This document shows, piece after piece, positions 28,313-38,255 of a stretch of DNA of 64,000 bases (position 1 is its first letter; each line of letters opens with the position of its first letter). Below the pieces are notes generated by a model, which was given only the letters and a program-made list of their open reading frames with translations, did no database searches and was not told the DNA's origin. Source of the DNA: Paucibacter sp. KCTC 42545 (lineage in GTDB: Bacteria > Pseudomonadota > Gammaproteobacteria > Burkholderiales > Burkholderiaceae_C); NCBI RefSeq assembly GCF_001477625.1, contig NZ_CP013692.1, positions 3,906,001-3,970,000 on the forward strand, read 5' to 3'. Position numbers and translations under genes: made by a program.

Positions 28313-29020
28313 TCAATCCTTGGCGAAAAGATAACCTTGCCCTCGCACGGTCTTGATGCGCTCGGCGGCTTGCGCGTCGTCGCCGATTTTCTTGCGCAGG
28401 CGCGAGACGCGGGCGTCGATGGCGCGGTCCAGGCCATCAAACTCGATACCACGCAGGCCTTGCATGATGTCTTCGCGGGTCACGGTGCTGCCGGCGCGTT
28501 CGGCCAGGAAGAGCAGCAGGTCGTACTCGGCCGTGGTCAGCTCCACCGGCGCGCCGGCCACGCGCACATCGCGGGCCGAGGGTTTGATCACTAGCGCGCC
28601 AAAACGCAGCTCGTCCGTGTCAGCAGCGGACGCGCTGGGCGCGTCGCGGCGCAGCAAGGCCTTGATGCGGGCCAGCAGCACACGCGGCGCCACGGGCTTG
28701 GTGATGTAGTCGTCCGCACCACCTTCCAGGCCCAGCACCTGGTCGATATCGTCATCGCGCGCGGTCAGCATGACGATGCGGCCGGCGAACTGGGCGCGCG
28801 TGTCGCGCAGCACATCGAAGCCGTCTTTGCCCGGCAGATGGCCGTCCAGCAAGACCACGTCAAAAGCCTCGGCACGCATCATGGCCTCGCCGTCCAGCCC
28901 GTTGACGCAGTGCGTCACGGCATAGCCGCTTTTGCGCAAGGCCTCGGCCACCAGTTGGGCCAGACGTTCATCGTCCTCCACCAGCAAGATGCGTGCGGCT
29001 GCTGTTTCTTCCGTATTCAT
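28313..29020 (-). CDS. OmpR/PhoB-family response regulator, RstA-like
   Basis: A 235-residue regulator. The receiver domain has the acidic pair in LVEDDERLAQ, phospho-aspartate D59 in VVLLDGHLPGKDG, the threonine in VMLTARDDD and the lysine in DYITKPVAPRVLLARI. The C-terminal winged helix (about 130-233) contains ELTTAEYDLLLFLAERAGSTV and a recognition helix near GLDRAIDARVSRLRKKIGDD, ending VRGQGYLF, the family hallmark. It forms a two-gene operon with the kinase downstream. Confidence 0.94.
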   Translation of the reverse strand: MNTEETAAARILLVEDDERLAQLVAEALRKSGYAVTHCVNGLDGEAMMRAEAFDVVLLDGHLPGKDGFDVLRDTRAQFAGRIVMLTARDDDIDQVLGLEGGADDYITKPVAPRVLLARIKALLRRDAPSASAADTDELRFGALVIKPSARDVRVAGAPVELTTAEYDLLLFLAERAGSTVTREDIMQGLRGIEFDGLDRAIDARVSRLRKKIGDDAQAAERIKTVRGQGYLFAKD

Positions 29021-29071
29021 CACTTGTGCCCTATCAAAACCTGTCAACTATTGTGCCTGCCCGAGCCTGCT

Positions 29072-30022
29072 TCAGCGGCCGCCCGTGCAGGCCAGCGCAG
29101 CAATCTTCCATGCCTTGCCCTGGCGCAGCAATTGAATGGACTGCAAGCTCTCGCGCTCAAAGGCTTGGCCGGCGTCGCGCCCGCTCATCTGCACGCTCAA
29201 CCAGGCATGGGCGATCTGGCCATGGCGCTCCAGGCGCAGGCTGTTGACGCGCTGCTCGACCTCGGTCCAGCGCCCGCCCGGCCCCAATAGCTCTGCCCTC
29301 TGGCGCATGAATTCGCGCAGGCTGAGGCAGCCCGAGGCATCCGCATCACCCAGGCTGATGGCGGCCCGGCCCAGCATCCAAAACGGCAAAGCCGAGACCT
29401 GGGGAACGCGGCCCTGGCCATTGTTGAATGCGCTGCTGAAGCGCTGCAGCAGGGCCTGGATCTGGGCGTCGCCGTTGCCTTCTGAGTGGATGTCTGGGCG
29501 GCACGCTTCGCTGCCATCCTCCCAGATGAAGAGCCGGCTCAAGCCCGCATTGCCATCCAGGGCCACATCCTCCTGATGGCGAAAGCCTATGCTTTGCAGC
29601 ACTTTTTGCGAGGGCGCGTTGTCCAGCGCGGTGCTGGCGAATAGGCGCTGCTGCGCCAGCACTTCCTGCGCATAAGCCAGGCAGGCCGCGGCCGCCTCAC
29701 GCGCATAGCCCTGGCCCCAAAAGCGCGGCAAGAAGGCATAGCCGATGTCGGGCGCGGGCAGGTAGTCGCGCTGCAACAAGCCGCACATGCCCAGCACCTG
29801 GCCGTCGCTGGCGCGCTCCACCGCCCACAGCCCCAGGCCGCTGGCCCAGTAGCCGGCAAAGAGCTTTTCTTCCATCCAGCTTTGCGCAGCAGCCAGGTCG
29901 TGCACACCGGGGTCGCGGATGTTCTTGATCCATGAGGGCTCCAGCAACTGCTCCAGCACATAGGGGGCATCACTGCTCTCAAACCAGCGCAGGCGCAGGC
30001 GTTCGCTCGTCAATACCAGCAT
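29072..30022 (-). CDS. GNAT acetyltransferase fused to an NTF2-like (SnoaL) domain
   Basis: A 316-residue protein with two parts. Residues 1-165 are a RimJ/RimL-type acetyltransferase: [20 protein letters not shown] opens the fold and [20 protein letters not shown] is the acetyl-CoA loop, followed by [15 protein letters not shown]. Residues about 175-316 look like an NTF2/SnoaL-like cone: [17 protein letters not shown] at the start, [17 protein letters not shown] in the middle and [13 protein letters not shown] as the last strand. The GNAT assignment is firm and the second domain is inferred. The fusion suggests a ligand-binding or dimerising module added to the transferase. Confidence 0.8.
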   Translation of the reverse strand: MLVLTSERLRLRWFESSDAPYVLEQLLEPSWIKNIRDPGVHDLAAAQSWMEEKLFAGYWASGLGLWAVERASDGQVLGMCGLLQRDYLPAPDIGYAFLPRFWGQGYAREAAAACLAYAQEVLAQQRLFASTALDNAPSQKVLQSIGFRHQEDVALDGNAGLSRLFIWEDGSEACRPDIHSEGNGDAQIQALLQRFSSAFNNGQGRVPQVSALPFWMLGRAAISLGDADASGCLSLREFMRQRAELLGPGGRWTEVEQRVNSLRLERHGQIAHAWLSVQMSGRDAGQAFERESLQSIQLLRQGKAWKIAALACTGGR

Positions 30023-30087
30023 CGAAAAAGCATCTCCCCTGCAAAAACCCGGACAATATGGCACTTCAACTGTGCCCATCATCGCCC

Positions 30088-30939
30088 ATGAATTTCATCC
30101 AGCAACTCCACCAGGCCGAAACTCTCAACGACTCGCTGCTGTGCGTGGGCCTGGACCCCGAACCCGCCAAGTTCCCCGGCGCCTGGAAGGGCGACGCCGG
30201 CCGCATCTACGACTTCTGCGCCGCCATCGTTGACGCCACCAAGGATCTGGCACTGGCCTTCAAGCCGCAAATCGCCTACTTCGCCGCCCACCGCGCTGAA
30301 GATCAGCTGGAACGCCTGATGGCCCACATCAAGCGCGTGGCCCCCAGCGTGCCGGTGATTCTGGATGCCAAGCGCGGCGACATCGGCTCAACCGCCGAGC
30401 AATACGCCAAGGAAGCGTTTGAGCGCTATCAGGCCGACGCGGTGACGCTCTCGCCCTTCATGGGTTTTGACTCGATCGAGCCCTATCTGCGCTACCCCGA
30501 CAAGGGCGCCATCTTGCTGTGCCGCACCTCCAACCCCGGCGGCAGCGACTGGCAGAACCAGCGCCTGGCCGATGTGCCCGGCACGCCCAAGCTCTACGAA
30601 CACCTGGCCCGCCTGGCCCAGACCGACTGGAACAAGAACGGCCAGCTCGGCCTGGTGGTGGGCGCCACTTTCCCGGCCGAGATTGCCCGGGTGCGTGAAC
30701 TCGCCCCCACCCTGCCGCTGCTGATCCCGGGCGTGGGCGCGCAAGGCGGCGATGCCTCCGCCACGGTCAAGGCCGGCTGGCGCGCCGGTGTGGGCGGGCA
30801 ACAAGGCCAAGGTGGGCCGGTGATAGTCAGCTCCTCCCGCGCGGTGCTTTACGCCAGCAGCGGCAATGACTTTGCCGCCGCCGCCCGCCGCGTTGCGCTG
30901 GACACCCGCGAGTTGCTGAACCAGGCTCGTCGCGCCTGA
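30088..30939 (+). CDS. pyrF: Orotidine 5'-phosphate decarboxylase, type 2
   Basis: A 283-residue enzyme that converts OMP to UMP in pyrimidine synthesis. [17 protein letters not shown] and the catalytic [18 protein letters not shown] (Asp-x-Lys-Arg-Gly-Asp) are diagnostic for the longer type 2 family, and [17 protein letters not shown] is the phosphate-binding loop. I start at the ATG at 30088 (MNFIQQLH), which aligns with family N-termini; an in-frame ATG at 30058 would add ten residues. It is divergent from the gene at 29072. Confidence 0.96.
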   Translation: MNFIQQLHQAETLNDSLLCVGLDPEPAKFPGAWKGDAGRIYDFCAAIVDATKDLALAFKPQIAYFAAHRAEDQLERLMAHIKRVAPSVPVILDAKRGDIGSTAEQYAKEAFERYQADAVTLSPFMGFDSIEPYLRYPDKGAILLCRTSNPGGSDWQNQRLADVPGTPKLYEHLARLAQTDWNKNGQLGLVVGATFPAEIARVRELAPTLPLLIPGVGAQGGDASATVKAGWRAGVGGQQGQGGPVIVSSSRAVLYASSGNDFAAAARRVALDTRELLNQARRA

Positions 30940-31195
30940 GCGAGCCAAAGCCACGGCATGCCACGGCGCGGCCAGTCCAAACGCCGCGCCCGTCCTGACC
31001 CTGGGGCATCCCCTCAGACGGGTGAGAACTAATGCGCAAATCCCTAGCGATTGCTGAATTACCCCCGATTTCAGGTGCTCTACCAATGGTCGCGCCGGCC
31101 TAAGTCAGGGGAAACTCCGCCCCGGACGGGCTCATTGATCGCTCAATGAACCAGGAAGCCGCTCACTATCGGGCGATTCAGTCGACGAGGGCGGA
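30940..31195. other. Intergenic region before the hybrid kinase
   Basis: No gene seen. A 7-bp perfect stem TCATTGA/TCAATGA with a 4-base loop lies at 31132-31149, 46 bases before the kinase start, and could be an operator or leader hairpin. No clear promoter hexamers were found. Confidence 0.45.
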
Positions 31196-34100
31196 GTGAG
31201 TAGAGCAGATTCCCAGGATGATTTGAGCAGCCTGGTCGGGCAAGACCTGACACCGGCGGATCAACAAGCGCGCCTTGAGCATGGCGTGCGCTGGCGCTCG
31301 ATCCGGCTGTTTCTGAGCGTCGGCTCGCTGATCCTGAGCCTCAGCACCGTGATGTTGCTGCTCAGTCGCTCGCCAAATGAACATCTGGGCGGCTGGTTGC
31401 CGCCCGCCTTGGCTGGCACCCTGGCCCTGGGTTGTGCCCTGTGCTACTGGCGCATGCCGCGCCGCTACGGGCGCCAAGCCATGGTGCTGTTGATGGCCGG
31501 CATCTTGTTGGTGACCGTCAGCATCTCGGTATCACGCGACCTCGGCACCCATTCCATCACCCTGGCCATCACGGGCCTCTTGATCGCCATGGCCACCGGC
31601 ATGCTGGGCCTGCGCGCCGGCTTGGGCCTGGCGCTGCTGGCGGGGCTGTCTCTGGCCGGCTTGAGCTGGGCCGAGGCCCTGGGCTGGGTCACCAGCCAAT
31701 CCGCCAACCACACCCTGGGCGTGCGCGCCGCTGCTCAGTTGATCAATCTGCTCACCGGCTTGCTGATCGGCGTGGGTCTTTTGCGCATTGTCGAGCGCGG
31801 CTCGCGCGAAGCGATGGAGCGCAGCGCGCGCTTTCGCGGCCTGCTCAGCATGGCGGCCGATTGGTACTGGGAGATGGACCGCGAGTTCCGCTTCACCCAT
31901 CTGGCCGAAGAAAAGCCCGGCCGCTCCGGCCTGGATCTGCAAGCCCGCCTGGGCAAAACCCCCTGGGAACTGGGCGAGCTGGCTGCGCAAGAAGATGACA
32001 TCGATGCGCACCGCGCCGATCTGGAATCACACCGCCCCTTCCACGGCGTGGTGGCCAGGCGCTTAGGCCTAGACGGCGAGCCGCGCTACGTGTCGATCAG
32101 CGGCGAGCCGCGCTTCGATGCGCAAGGCAATTTCCGTGGCTACTGGGGCGTGGGCCGCGACGTCACCGACGAGGTCAATGCCGAGCAAGCCATCCAGGCC
32201 ACCGAGACCCGTTACCGCGAGCTGTTCCGCCGCTCGCCCTCGCCGCTAGTCTTGCACCGCTGGGGCCGTGTCATCGACGCCAACCCCGCCGCCATGGCCA
32301 TGTTCGGCTACACCCAGCGCAGCTCCATGGTGGGCCAGGACTTGTACTCGCATTACGAGCCGGGCGACGACGAACGCGCCCGCCAACGCGCCGCCAAAAT
32401 GGAAGGCATGGCCGTCGGCGCCATGCTGCCCATGGCTGAGTTCCGCCTGCGCACCCTGTCACGCCGGCGTCGCCTGGTCAGCGCCACCAGCGTGCGGGTG
32501 GAGGCCGTCAACGGCCCGGCCACGCTGAGCTTTTTCATTGACCAGACCGAGCAGTCGCGCGCCCAGGAAGCGCTGCGCCGCTCCGAAGCCTTGCTCTCGC
32601 ACTTGGTGGCCACCAGCCCCGATGTGATCACCCTGACCGAGCTGGCCACCGGCCGCTACGCCATGGTCAACAAGACCTTTGAGCGCTTGTCGGGGCACGC
32701 CATCGAGGAAGTACTGGGCCGCACCGCCGAGGAGATCAATGTCTGGTTTGACATGCAAGAGCGCGAACGCGTGCTGGAAGCGATCCGTGCCCACGGCCGC
32801 GTCTCCGAGCACCCGGTGACCTTCCGCAACAAGGCTGGCGAGCCCATCTCCATGGTCATGTCGGCCGCACCCTTCGAGATGGACGGCGAGCATTACCTGG
32901 TCATCAACGCCCGCGACGTCACCGACACCGAACGCTCGCGCCTGGTCCATCAGGCGATTCTGGAAAACGCCTCCATCGGCATCGCCCTGACCCGCGACCA
33001 GCACTTCGTGCAAGCCAATCGCTGGGTCGAAAACATGTTCGGCTGGCCCCAAGGCGGCATGGTCGGCCAGCACAGCCGGGAGGTCTGGCCCAGCGACGCT
33101 GACCACGCCGCCATCGGCCAAGAAATCGGCCCGCGCCTGGCGCAAGGCGAGCAGGTCGAGGTGGAGCGGCCGATGCGGCGCCGCGACGGCAGCACCTTTT
33201 TGTGCCGGCTGCTGGTCAAGGCCGTGGATCCCACCCACCCCAGCCGTGGCGGCACCATCTGGATCATGGAAGACGTCACCGAGCGCCGCCGCGTCGAGGC
33301 CGCGCTGGCCCAGGCCAAGGACGATGCCCAGGCTGCCAACCGGGCCAAGAGCGCTTTCCTGGCCAATACCAGCCACGAGTTGCGCACGCCGCTGAACGGC
33401 CTGCTGGGCTTGGCGCGCATGCTGCAAAAGCCCGATCTGGCCGAGCCCACCCGGCGCGAATACCTCGACCAAATGCTGGACAGCGCCGAAAGCCTGTCGG
33501 GCCTGATCTCCGACATCCTTGACCTCTCCAAGATCGAAGCCGGCCGGCTCACGCTGGAAGCTGCGCCTTTTGGCCTGCGCGAAATGCTGGCCACCATGCG
33601 CATGGCCTATCTGACGCTGGCACATGCGCGCGGCCTGAGCTTCGACATCCATATCGAACCCGCCGTGCCCGCCTGGGTGATGGGCGACCAAACCCGCATC
33701 CGCCAAATCCTCAGCAACTACCTGGGCAATGCGCTCAAGTTCACGGCCAGCGGCTCGATTTCGGTGCAGGTACGCGCCAAGGCCAACGAGCGCATCCGCA
33801 TCGAGGTCACCGACACCGGCCCCGGCATTGCGCCGGAACTGTTCGAGCATCTGTTCCAACCCTTCACGCAGGCGGACGAGTCCACCACCCGGCGTTTTGG
33901 CGGGACCGGCTTGGGCCTGTCGATCTGCCGCGAACTGGCCACCTTGATGGGCGGCGAAGTGGGCTTGCAAAGCCAGCCCGGCCAGGGCTCCACCTTCTGG
34001 GCCGAGCTGCCGCTGCCGGCCGCCGCCACGCCCATCAGCAGCCGCCCACGCGAGGCCACCGACAACCGCGACCTGCAAGGCCTGCGCGTGCTGATGGTGG

Positions 34101-34483
34101 AAGACCACCCGGTCAATATGATGATTGCCGTGGCCCAGCTGCAGCAGTGGGGGCTGGAAGTCTCGCAAGCCAATGACGGCAGCCAGGCGGTAGAGGCGGT
34201 GCACGCCGCCGCCAGCATGGGCAAGCCTTTTGACGCCATCTTGATGGACGTGCAAATGCCGGTGATGAGCGGCCACGAAGCCACCCGCGAGTTGCGCAAA
34301 CGCTTCAATGCCGAGGAACTGCCCATCGTCGCCCTGACGGCTGCCGCCCTGGTATCCGAGCGCGACGAAGCCCTGGCCGCCGGCATGAACGAGTTCCTCA
34401 CCAAGCCGATTGATGCCCCGAAGCTGCGCGCCACCCTGGTGCGACTGATCGGGCACCGGGACAACGACCAGACGCGTCGCTGA
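31196..34483 (+). CDS. Hybrid sensor histidine kinase/response regulator with multiple PAS domains
   Basis: A 1095-residue inner-membrane signalling protein. Six predicted membrane helices lie between about residues 36 and 197 with short loops. Four PAS-like modules follow, about 210-330, 340-455, 465-585 and 590-705; the first ends YWGVGRDVTDEVNAE, typical of a PAS-PAC module. The kinase core has the phospho-accepting H727 in FLANTSHELRTPLNG, NYLGNALKFT (N box), TDTGPGIA (G1) and GTGLGLSICRELATLMGG (G2). A C-terminal receiver has D1018 in AILMDVQMPVMSG and the lysine in FLTKPIDAPKL. There is no Hpt domain, so the phosphate must go to a separate Hpt protein. Translation starts at a GTG with GAGG six bases upstream. 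Confidence 0.9.
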   Translation: MSRADSQDDLSSLVGQDLTPADQQARLEHGVRWRSIRLFLSVGSLILSLSTVMLLLSRSPNEHLGGWLPPALAGTLALGCALCYWRMPRRYGRQAMVLLMAGILLVTVSISVSRDLGTHSITLAITGLLIAMATGMLGLRAGLGLALLAGLSLAGLSWAEALGWVTSQSANHTLGVRAAAQLINLLTGLLIGVGLLRIVERGSREAMERSARFRGLLSMAADWYWEMDREFRFTHLAEEKPGRSGLDLQARLGKTPWELGELAAQEDDIDAHRADLESHRPFHGVVARRLGLDGEPRYVSISGEPRFDAQGNFRGYWGVGRDVTDEVNAEQAIQATETRYRELFRRSPSPLVLHRWGRVIDANPAAMAMFGYTQRSSMVGQDLYSHYEPGDDERARQRAAKMEGMAVGAMLPMAEFRLRTLSRRRRLVSATSVRVEAVNGPATLSFFIDQTEQSRAQEALRRSEALLSHLVATSPDVITLTELATGRYAMVNKTFERLSGHAIEEVLGRTAEEINVWFDMQERERVLEAIRAHGRVSEHPVTFRNKAGEPISMVMSAAPFEMDGEHYLVINARDVTDTERSRLVHQAILENASIGIALTRDQHFVQANRWVENMFGWPQGGMVGQHSREVWPSDADHAAIGQEIGPRLAQGEQVEVERPMRRRDGSTFLCRLLVKAVDPTHPSRGGTIWIMEDVTERRRVEAALAQAKDDAQAANRAKSAFLANTSHELRTPLNGLLGLARMLQKPDLAEPTRREYLDQMLDSAESLSGLISDILDLSKIEAGRLTLEAAPFGLREMLATMRMAYLTLAHARGLSFDIHIEPAVPAWVMGDQTRIRQILSNYLGNALKFTASGSISVQVRAKANERIRIEVTDTGPGIAPELFEHLFQPFTQADESTTRRFGGTGLGLSICRELATLMGGEVGLQSQPGQGSTFWAELPLPAAATPISSRPREATDNRDLQGLRVLMVEDHPVNMMIAVAQLQQWGLEVSQANDGSQAVEAVHAAASMGKPFDAILMDVQMPVMSGHEATRELRKRFNAEELPIVALTAAALVSERDEALAAGMNEFLTKPIDAPKLRATLVRLIGHRDNDQTRR

Positions 34484-34903
34484 AGCCTGCATGCAGGGCG
34501 CCAGCTGCCTCACTGCAGATTGGTGCCTGCCCTTTTGATTGCCGCCCCGACCCCGCCCTTGCGCCCTTCTTTGGCCAAGGCGCGGCGGCCAAACGCCAGC
34601 GCCTTGGCACAAAGGCAGCGGCCTGAGCCGGAGAAATAGGCCCACTTCAGGGCCAACAGGCCAGCTTGAGCGCGACGAACTCGGCCGAAGATGGCTCGGT
34701 GACAGGTGAGATGCAAAGCGCCGACGGCGTGAACTGCTGCATCAAATATTGATGTACGGCATGCCCCGGCGCGCCAATCGGCCTACTATCAATTGCGCCG
34801 GCCGAGCACGCCGGGCCGATGTCGGCATGGCTGATGACGAAAGTTGCCGCCGGCTGTCTGAAGCCCGCTCCACCTGGCGCTCAAACTCAAACAGGAGACA
34901 CCG
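34484..34903. other. Intergenic region after the hybrid kinase
   Basis: About 420 bases. A 10-bp inverted repeat GCCAAGGCGC/GCGCCTTGGC at 34574-34608 with a 15-base loop lies 90 bases after the kinase stop; without a T-run it is only a possible terminator. A short minus-strand frame (34510-34716) has no supporting features. The right-hand part must hold the promoter of the Cache gene at 34904. Confidence 0.5.
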
Positions 34904-35374
34904 ATGACATTCTTCAGCGCGTTCAAGAAAACTCTGCAATTGATGCTGGCAGGTCTGGTGATGGCAGGTGCCGCGCAGGCGGCCGACCAAGGCACTGCGG
35001 CCGAAGCCGAAGCCATGGTGAAGAAGGCCGTGGCCTATATCAAAACCAATGGCGCAGAAAAAGCCTACGAGGAATTCACCAACGGCAAGTCCTTCAAGGA
35101 CCGCGACCTCTACATCATCGTCTACGACCTGAACGGCAAGAACCTGGCCCAAGGCGCCAATCCCAAGCTGGTCGGCAAAGACTTGATCGGCCTGAAGGAT
35201 CCGGACGGCAAGCCGCTGATCCAGATGTTCATCGACCTGGCCAAGACCAAGGGCAAGGGTTGGGTGGAGGGCTACAAATTCCTCAACCCGGTGTCGCAAA
35301 AGATTGAAGGCAAGGCCATGTATCTCGAACGCGTCGGCGACACCCTGGTCGGCTGCGGCATCTACAAGAACTGA
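34904..35374 (+). CDS. Periplasmic stand-alone Cache-domain protein, copy 1
   Basis: A 156-residue exported protein. The signal peptide ends AGAAQA-AD near residue 26. The rest is one small Cache-type sensor module: a helix AEAMVKKAVAYIKTNGAEKA, then EEFTNGKSFKDRDLYIIVYD, NGKNLAQGANPKLVGKDLIG, DPDGKPLIQ, and the end strand YLERVGDTLVGCGIYKN. The order matches single-Cache periplasmic domains of chemoreceptors and kinases, but here there is no membrane anchor or signalling domain. AGGAG precedes the ATG. A second copy about 70 percent identical in its mature part follows 128 bases later, and then a chemoreceptor. Confidence 0.85.
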   Translation: MTFFSAFKKTLQLMLAGLVMAGAAQAADQGTAAEAEAMVKKAVAYIKTNGAEKAYEEFTNGKSFKDRDLYIIVYDLNGKNLAQGANPKLVGKDLIGLKDPDGKPLIQMFIDLAKTKGKGWVEGYKFLNPVSQKIEGKAMYLERVGDTLVGCGIYKN

Positions 35375-35502
35375 GCCCCGCGCATCGTGGCGCCGTGAAG
35401 CCGGCGCCGCTGCTGACACAAGCTGCATACGCCTTCAGAAGCCCGCCGAAGAGCGGTGCAAGGGCGGAGAACCCCAACCAAAGCATTGTTCGGAGACAAG
35501 CC

Positions 35503-35982
35503 ATGAACACGATTGCAATCCTGAAGCGCCTGATGAGTGCCGGCCTGACGGCACTCTTGATGAGCGGCGCGGCCCTTGCCGCGCCAGCTGCCGAGCGCGG
35601 TAGCGCCGCCGAAGCTGAGGCCATGGTCAAGAAGGCCGTGGCCCTGATCAAGGCCAACGGCGCGGACAAGGCCTACGAAGAATTCACCAATGGCACGTCC
35701 TTCAAGGACCGTGACCTCTACGTCTTCGTCTACGACATGACGGGCAAGAACCTGGCCCATGGCGCCAATGCCAAGCTGGTGGGCAAGGACCTCAGCGGGC
35801 TGAAGGATCCCGACGGCAAGCTGGTCTTGCCTCTGCTCTTCGAGGTGGCCAAAGGCAAGGGCAAGGGCTGGACCGAGGAATTCAAATTCCGCAACCCGGT
35901 CAGCCAGAAGCTGGAGCCCAAAGTGGTCTACGTCGAGCGTCTCGGCGACACCTTGATTGGCTGCGGCATCTACAAGAACTGA
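35503..35982 (+). CDS. Periplasmic stand-alone Cache-domain protein, copy 2
   Basis: A 159-residue paralogue of the preceding protein, with its own signal peptide (MSAGLTALLMSGAALA-A). It repeats every landmark: AEAMVKKAVALIKANGADKA, FTNGTSFKDRDLY, GKNLAHGANAKLVGKDL, DPDGK, and the shared C-terminus GDTLIGCGIYKN. Differences cluster in the loop after DPDGK (LVLPLLFEVAKGKG versus LIQMFIDLAKTKG), a region that lines the ligand pocket in Cache domains, so the two copies may bind different ligands. GGAG precedes the ATG. The chemoreceptor gene starts 112 bases downstream. Confidence 0.85.
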   Translation: MNTIAILKRLMSAGLTALLMSGAALAAPAAERGSAAEAEAMVKKAVALIKANGADKAYEEFTNGTSFKDRDLYVFVYDMTGKNLAHGANAKLVGKDLSGLKDPDGKLVLPLLFEVAKGKGKGWTEEFKFRNPVSQKLEPKVVYVERLGDTLIGCGIYKN

Positions 35983-36094
35983 GAGAGTCCCGCTTTGACG
36001 CGCGCTCCGCAAACCCTGCTGAGCGCAGCCCCGCTGCCGCCCCTCAAAGCCCGCAGCGTTTCCATTTGAATTCCGCCACTGCCGGAGCCCGCTG

Positions 36095-37639
36095 ATGAAT
36101 TTACGCGATATGAAAATCGGACCGCGCCTTGGCCTCGGCTTTGGCGCCATTTTGTTGGCCGCTATTGCCATGCTGGTGGGCGCCTTGCTGAGCAACGGCA
36201 GCAGCCGGGCGGCCTTGCTCGACACCTTGCAGCGCTCCGCCGCCCAGCAGGACATGGCGGTCCAAATGCACAACGCCCTGCTCAGCAGCGCCGTGGCGGT
36301 GCGCAATATGGGCCTGCAGACGGAAGTCAGCGGGGTGCAAAAAGACGAGGCCGAGGCGAAGAAGCAGCGCGCCACTTACCTCGCCGCCAAAGCCAAATTG
36401 GAAACCACCGATCTGGGCGCGGAAGAGAAAGCCATCTTCGCCCGCCTGGCCGATATTGATAGCCAGATGGACGCGCAGTTCAAAGACGCCGTCGACCTCG
36501 CCGCTCAGTTCAATACCGAGCAAGCCGCCAAGGTCATCACCAGCAAGATAGACCCCCTGCTCAACAAGGCCGTGGCGGAGCTGATGGCCTTCATCGCCAT
36601 TCAAAAGCAACACGGCGACCAAGCCACCGAACAGGCCAATGCGCGCAACAGCACCACCGTTGGCGTGATCAGCATGGCCGGCGCCCTGGTGCTGGCCATG
36701 GCCGCGCTGATGGCCTGGCGCTTGACTGTCAGCATCACCCAGCCGTTGCAAACCGCCTTGGCGGCGACCGCACGGGTCGCCAATGGCGACCTGGTCAGCC
36801 CGATTGAGATCAGCGGCAAGGACGAAGCCGCCCAACTGCTGAGCGGCCTGCTGGAGATGCGCGACGGCCTGGCCCGCATGGTCAGCGAAGTGCGCAGCGG
36901 CGCAGAGAATATTTCCACCGGGGCGAACGAGATTGCCGCGGGCAATGCCGATCTATCGCAACGCACCGAAAGCCAGGCCAGCAATCTGGAAGAAACCGCG
37001 GCCTCGGTCGAGCAGCTCAGCGCCACGGTCAAGAACAATGCCGAAACCGCGCGTCAAGCCAATGGCATGGCCAGTTCCGCCAGCACCGCAGCCGTCAAGG
37101 GCGGTGAGGTGGTGGGCCAGGTGGTGGCGACGATGCAGGAAATCAGCGCCTCGTCGAAGAAGATCTCCGACATCATCGGCGTCATCGACGGCATCGCTTT
37201 TCAGACCAATATCCTGGCGCTGAATGCCGCCGTTGAAGCGGCGCGTGCCGGTGAGCAAGGACGCGGATTCGCCGTCGTTGCGAGCGAGGTGCGCAGCCTG
37301 GCCGGCCGCTCGGCCGAAGCCGCGCGCGAGATCAAGACCTTGATCGGCGCCAGCGTCGAGCGGGTCGAAGTCGGCAGCCGCCTGGTCGGCGCGGCCGGTG
37401 AGTCGATGGGCGATATCGTCAGCCAGGTCAAGCATGTGGCGACCCTGATCAGCGAGATCAGCAGCTCAGCGCATGAGCAGACCAGCGGCATCAGCCAGAT
37501 CAATCAGGCCATCACCCAGCTCGACCATGTGACGCAGCAAAACGCGGCGCTGGTCGAAGAAGCCGCTGCCGCGGCCGAGAGCCTCAACGGCCAGGCCGCA
37601 CGCATGGTGGAAGTTGTCAGCGTCTTCAAGCTGCACTGA
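36095..37639 (+). CDS. Methyl-accepting chemotaxis protein, four-helix-bundle sensor
   Basis: A 514-residue chemoreceptor of the Tsr/Tar layout. TM1 is about residues 12-32, a four-helix-bundle type periplasmic sensor covers about 33-188, TM2 about 189-210, HAMP about 211-265, and the long methylation and signalling coiled coil runs to the end. The trimer-of-dimers tip [18 protein letters not shown] and [18 protein letters not shown] are intact and bind CheA and CheW. No C-terminal CheR-docking pentapeptide is present (it ends VVSVFKLH). Two secreted Cache proteins sit immediately upstream on the same strand and might present ligands to it; this is inference from context. Confidence 0.95.
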   Translation: MNLRDMKIGPRLGLGFGAILLAAIAMLVGALLSNGSSRAALLDTLQRSAAQQDMAVQMHNALLSSAVAVRNMGLQTEVSGVQKDEAEAKKQRATYLAAKAKLETTDLGAEEKAIFARLADIDSQMDAQFKDAVDLAAQFNTEQAAKVITSKIDPLLNKAVAELMAFIAIQKQHGDQATEQANARNSTTVGVISMAGALVLAMAALMAWRLTVSITQPLQTALAATARVANGDLVSPIEISGKDEAAQLLSGLLEMRDGLARMVSEVRSGAENISTGANEIAAGNADLSQRTESQASNLEETAASVEQLSATVKNNAETARQANGMASSASTAAVKGGEVVGQVVATMQEISASSKKISDIIGVIDGIAFQTNILALNAAVEAARAGEQGRGFAVVASEVRSLAGRSAEAAREIKTLIGASVERVEVGSRLVGAAGESMGDIVSQVKHVATLISEISSSAHEQTSGISQINQAITQLDHVTQQNAALVEEAAAAAESLNGQAARMVEVVSVFKLH

Positions 37640-37692
37640 GCTTCGCTGCGGCGGCAGAATTCACCCGGCGGTCCCGCAGTGAGCGCCTAGGC

Positions 37693-38145
37693 TCAGGGGC
37701 AGATCCACAGCAGCAAGCGCTGCCCCTGTGCCAGGGCCGAGGCCGCGAAGGCGGCCAGCTCGGCCAGCAAAGCCTCCAAGTCCAGCGCCAGCACAGGCTG
37801 GCCGCGCGAGGTTTCCAGCGCCTGCCAGTTGCTGGCGTGCTCGGCAATCTCTTCGAGCGACATCTGGGCCATCAGCAGGCCCAAGTCTTCCGGCAAAGCC
37901 ACCAGCCAGGGGTCGCCCTCCACGCTGTCGGGCGAAGCGCCCAGGCGCTCAAAACCCTTCAGGTAGTCGGCCAGCGCGCGCACCTCGGCGGGCTGGCGCA
38001 TCAGCACAAATCGCAGGCTGGCCCATTGGGCGGGCGTGATGGCAGGCAACTCCAGTGTCGACCAGACATTGGCATGACCTTGGGTGACAAGAATCGCCGA
38101 AGCGTCATCGGGAGAGGCGGCAATCAGATCTGTGAGCATGGGCAT
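37693..38145 (-). CDS. Conserved-looking hypothetical protein
   Basis: A 150-residue cytoplasmic protein, acidic and leucine/alanine-rich, starting MPMLTDLIAASPDDASAILV. No recognised domain, membrane segment or metal motif. The composition and lack of stops in an otherwise ordinary gene-sized frame support it as real, and it is the only good frame in the interval. Its middle (RFVLMRQPAEVRALADYLKG) looks helical and the end (GQRLLLWICP) like a closing strand. No functional statement can be made. Confidence 0.6.
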   Translation of the reverse strand: MPMLTDLIAASPDDASAILVTQGHANVWSTLELPAITPAQWASLRFVLMRQPAEVRALADYLKGFERLGASPDSVEGDPWLVALPEDLGLLMAQMSLEEIAEHASNWQALETSRGQPVLALDLEALLAELAAFAASALAQGQRLLLWICP

Positions 38146-38255
38146 CGCACCCCGACGAGGCAGGGCGTTTCGGAATTGGCAAAGCGCTGGATTGTCCCTT
38201 GTTCACGCCTTGCGTGCCGAAACCGCCTCAGCGCGGCTCTGCAGGACCCCGCCCT

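Noticed and set aside
32459..34645. A 728-codon minus-strand frame opposite the hybrid kinase
   Set aside because: Antisense shadow of the kinase and receiver domains with no motifs of its own.
34510..34716. A 68-codon minus-strand frame between the hybrid kinase and the Cache gene
   Set aside because: Arg/Lys/Gly-rich, no ribosome binding site, and it covers an inverted repeat; not enough to call a gene.
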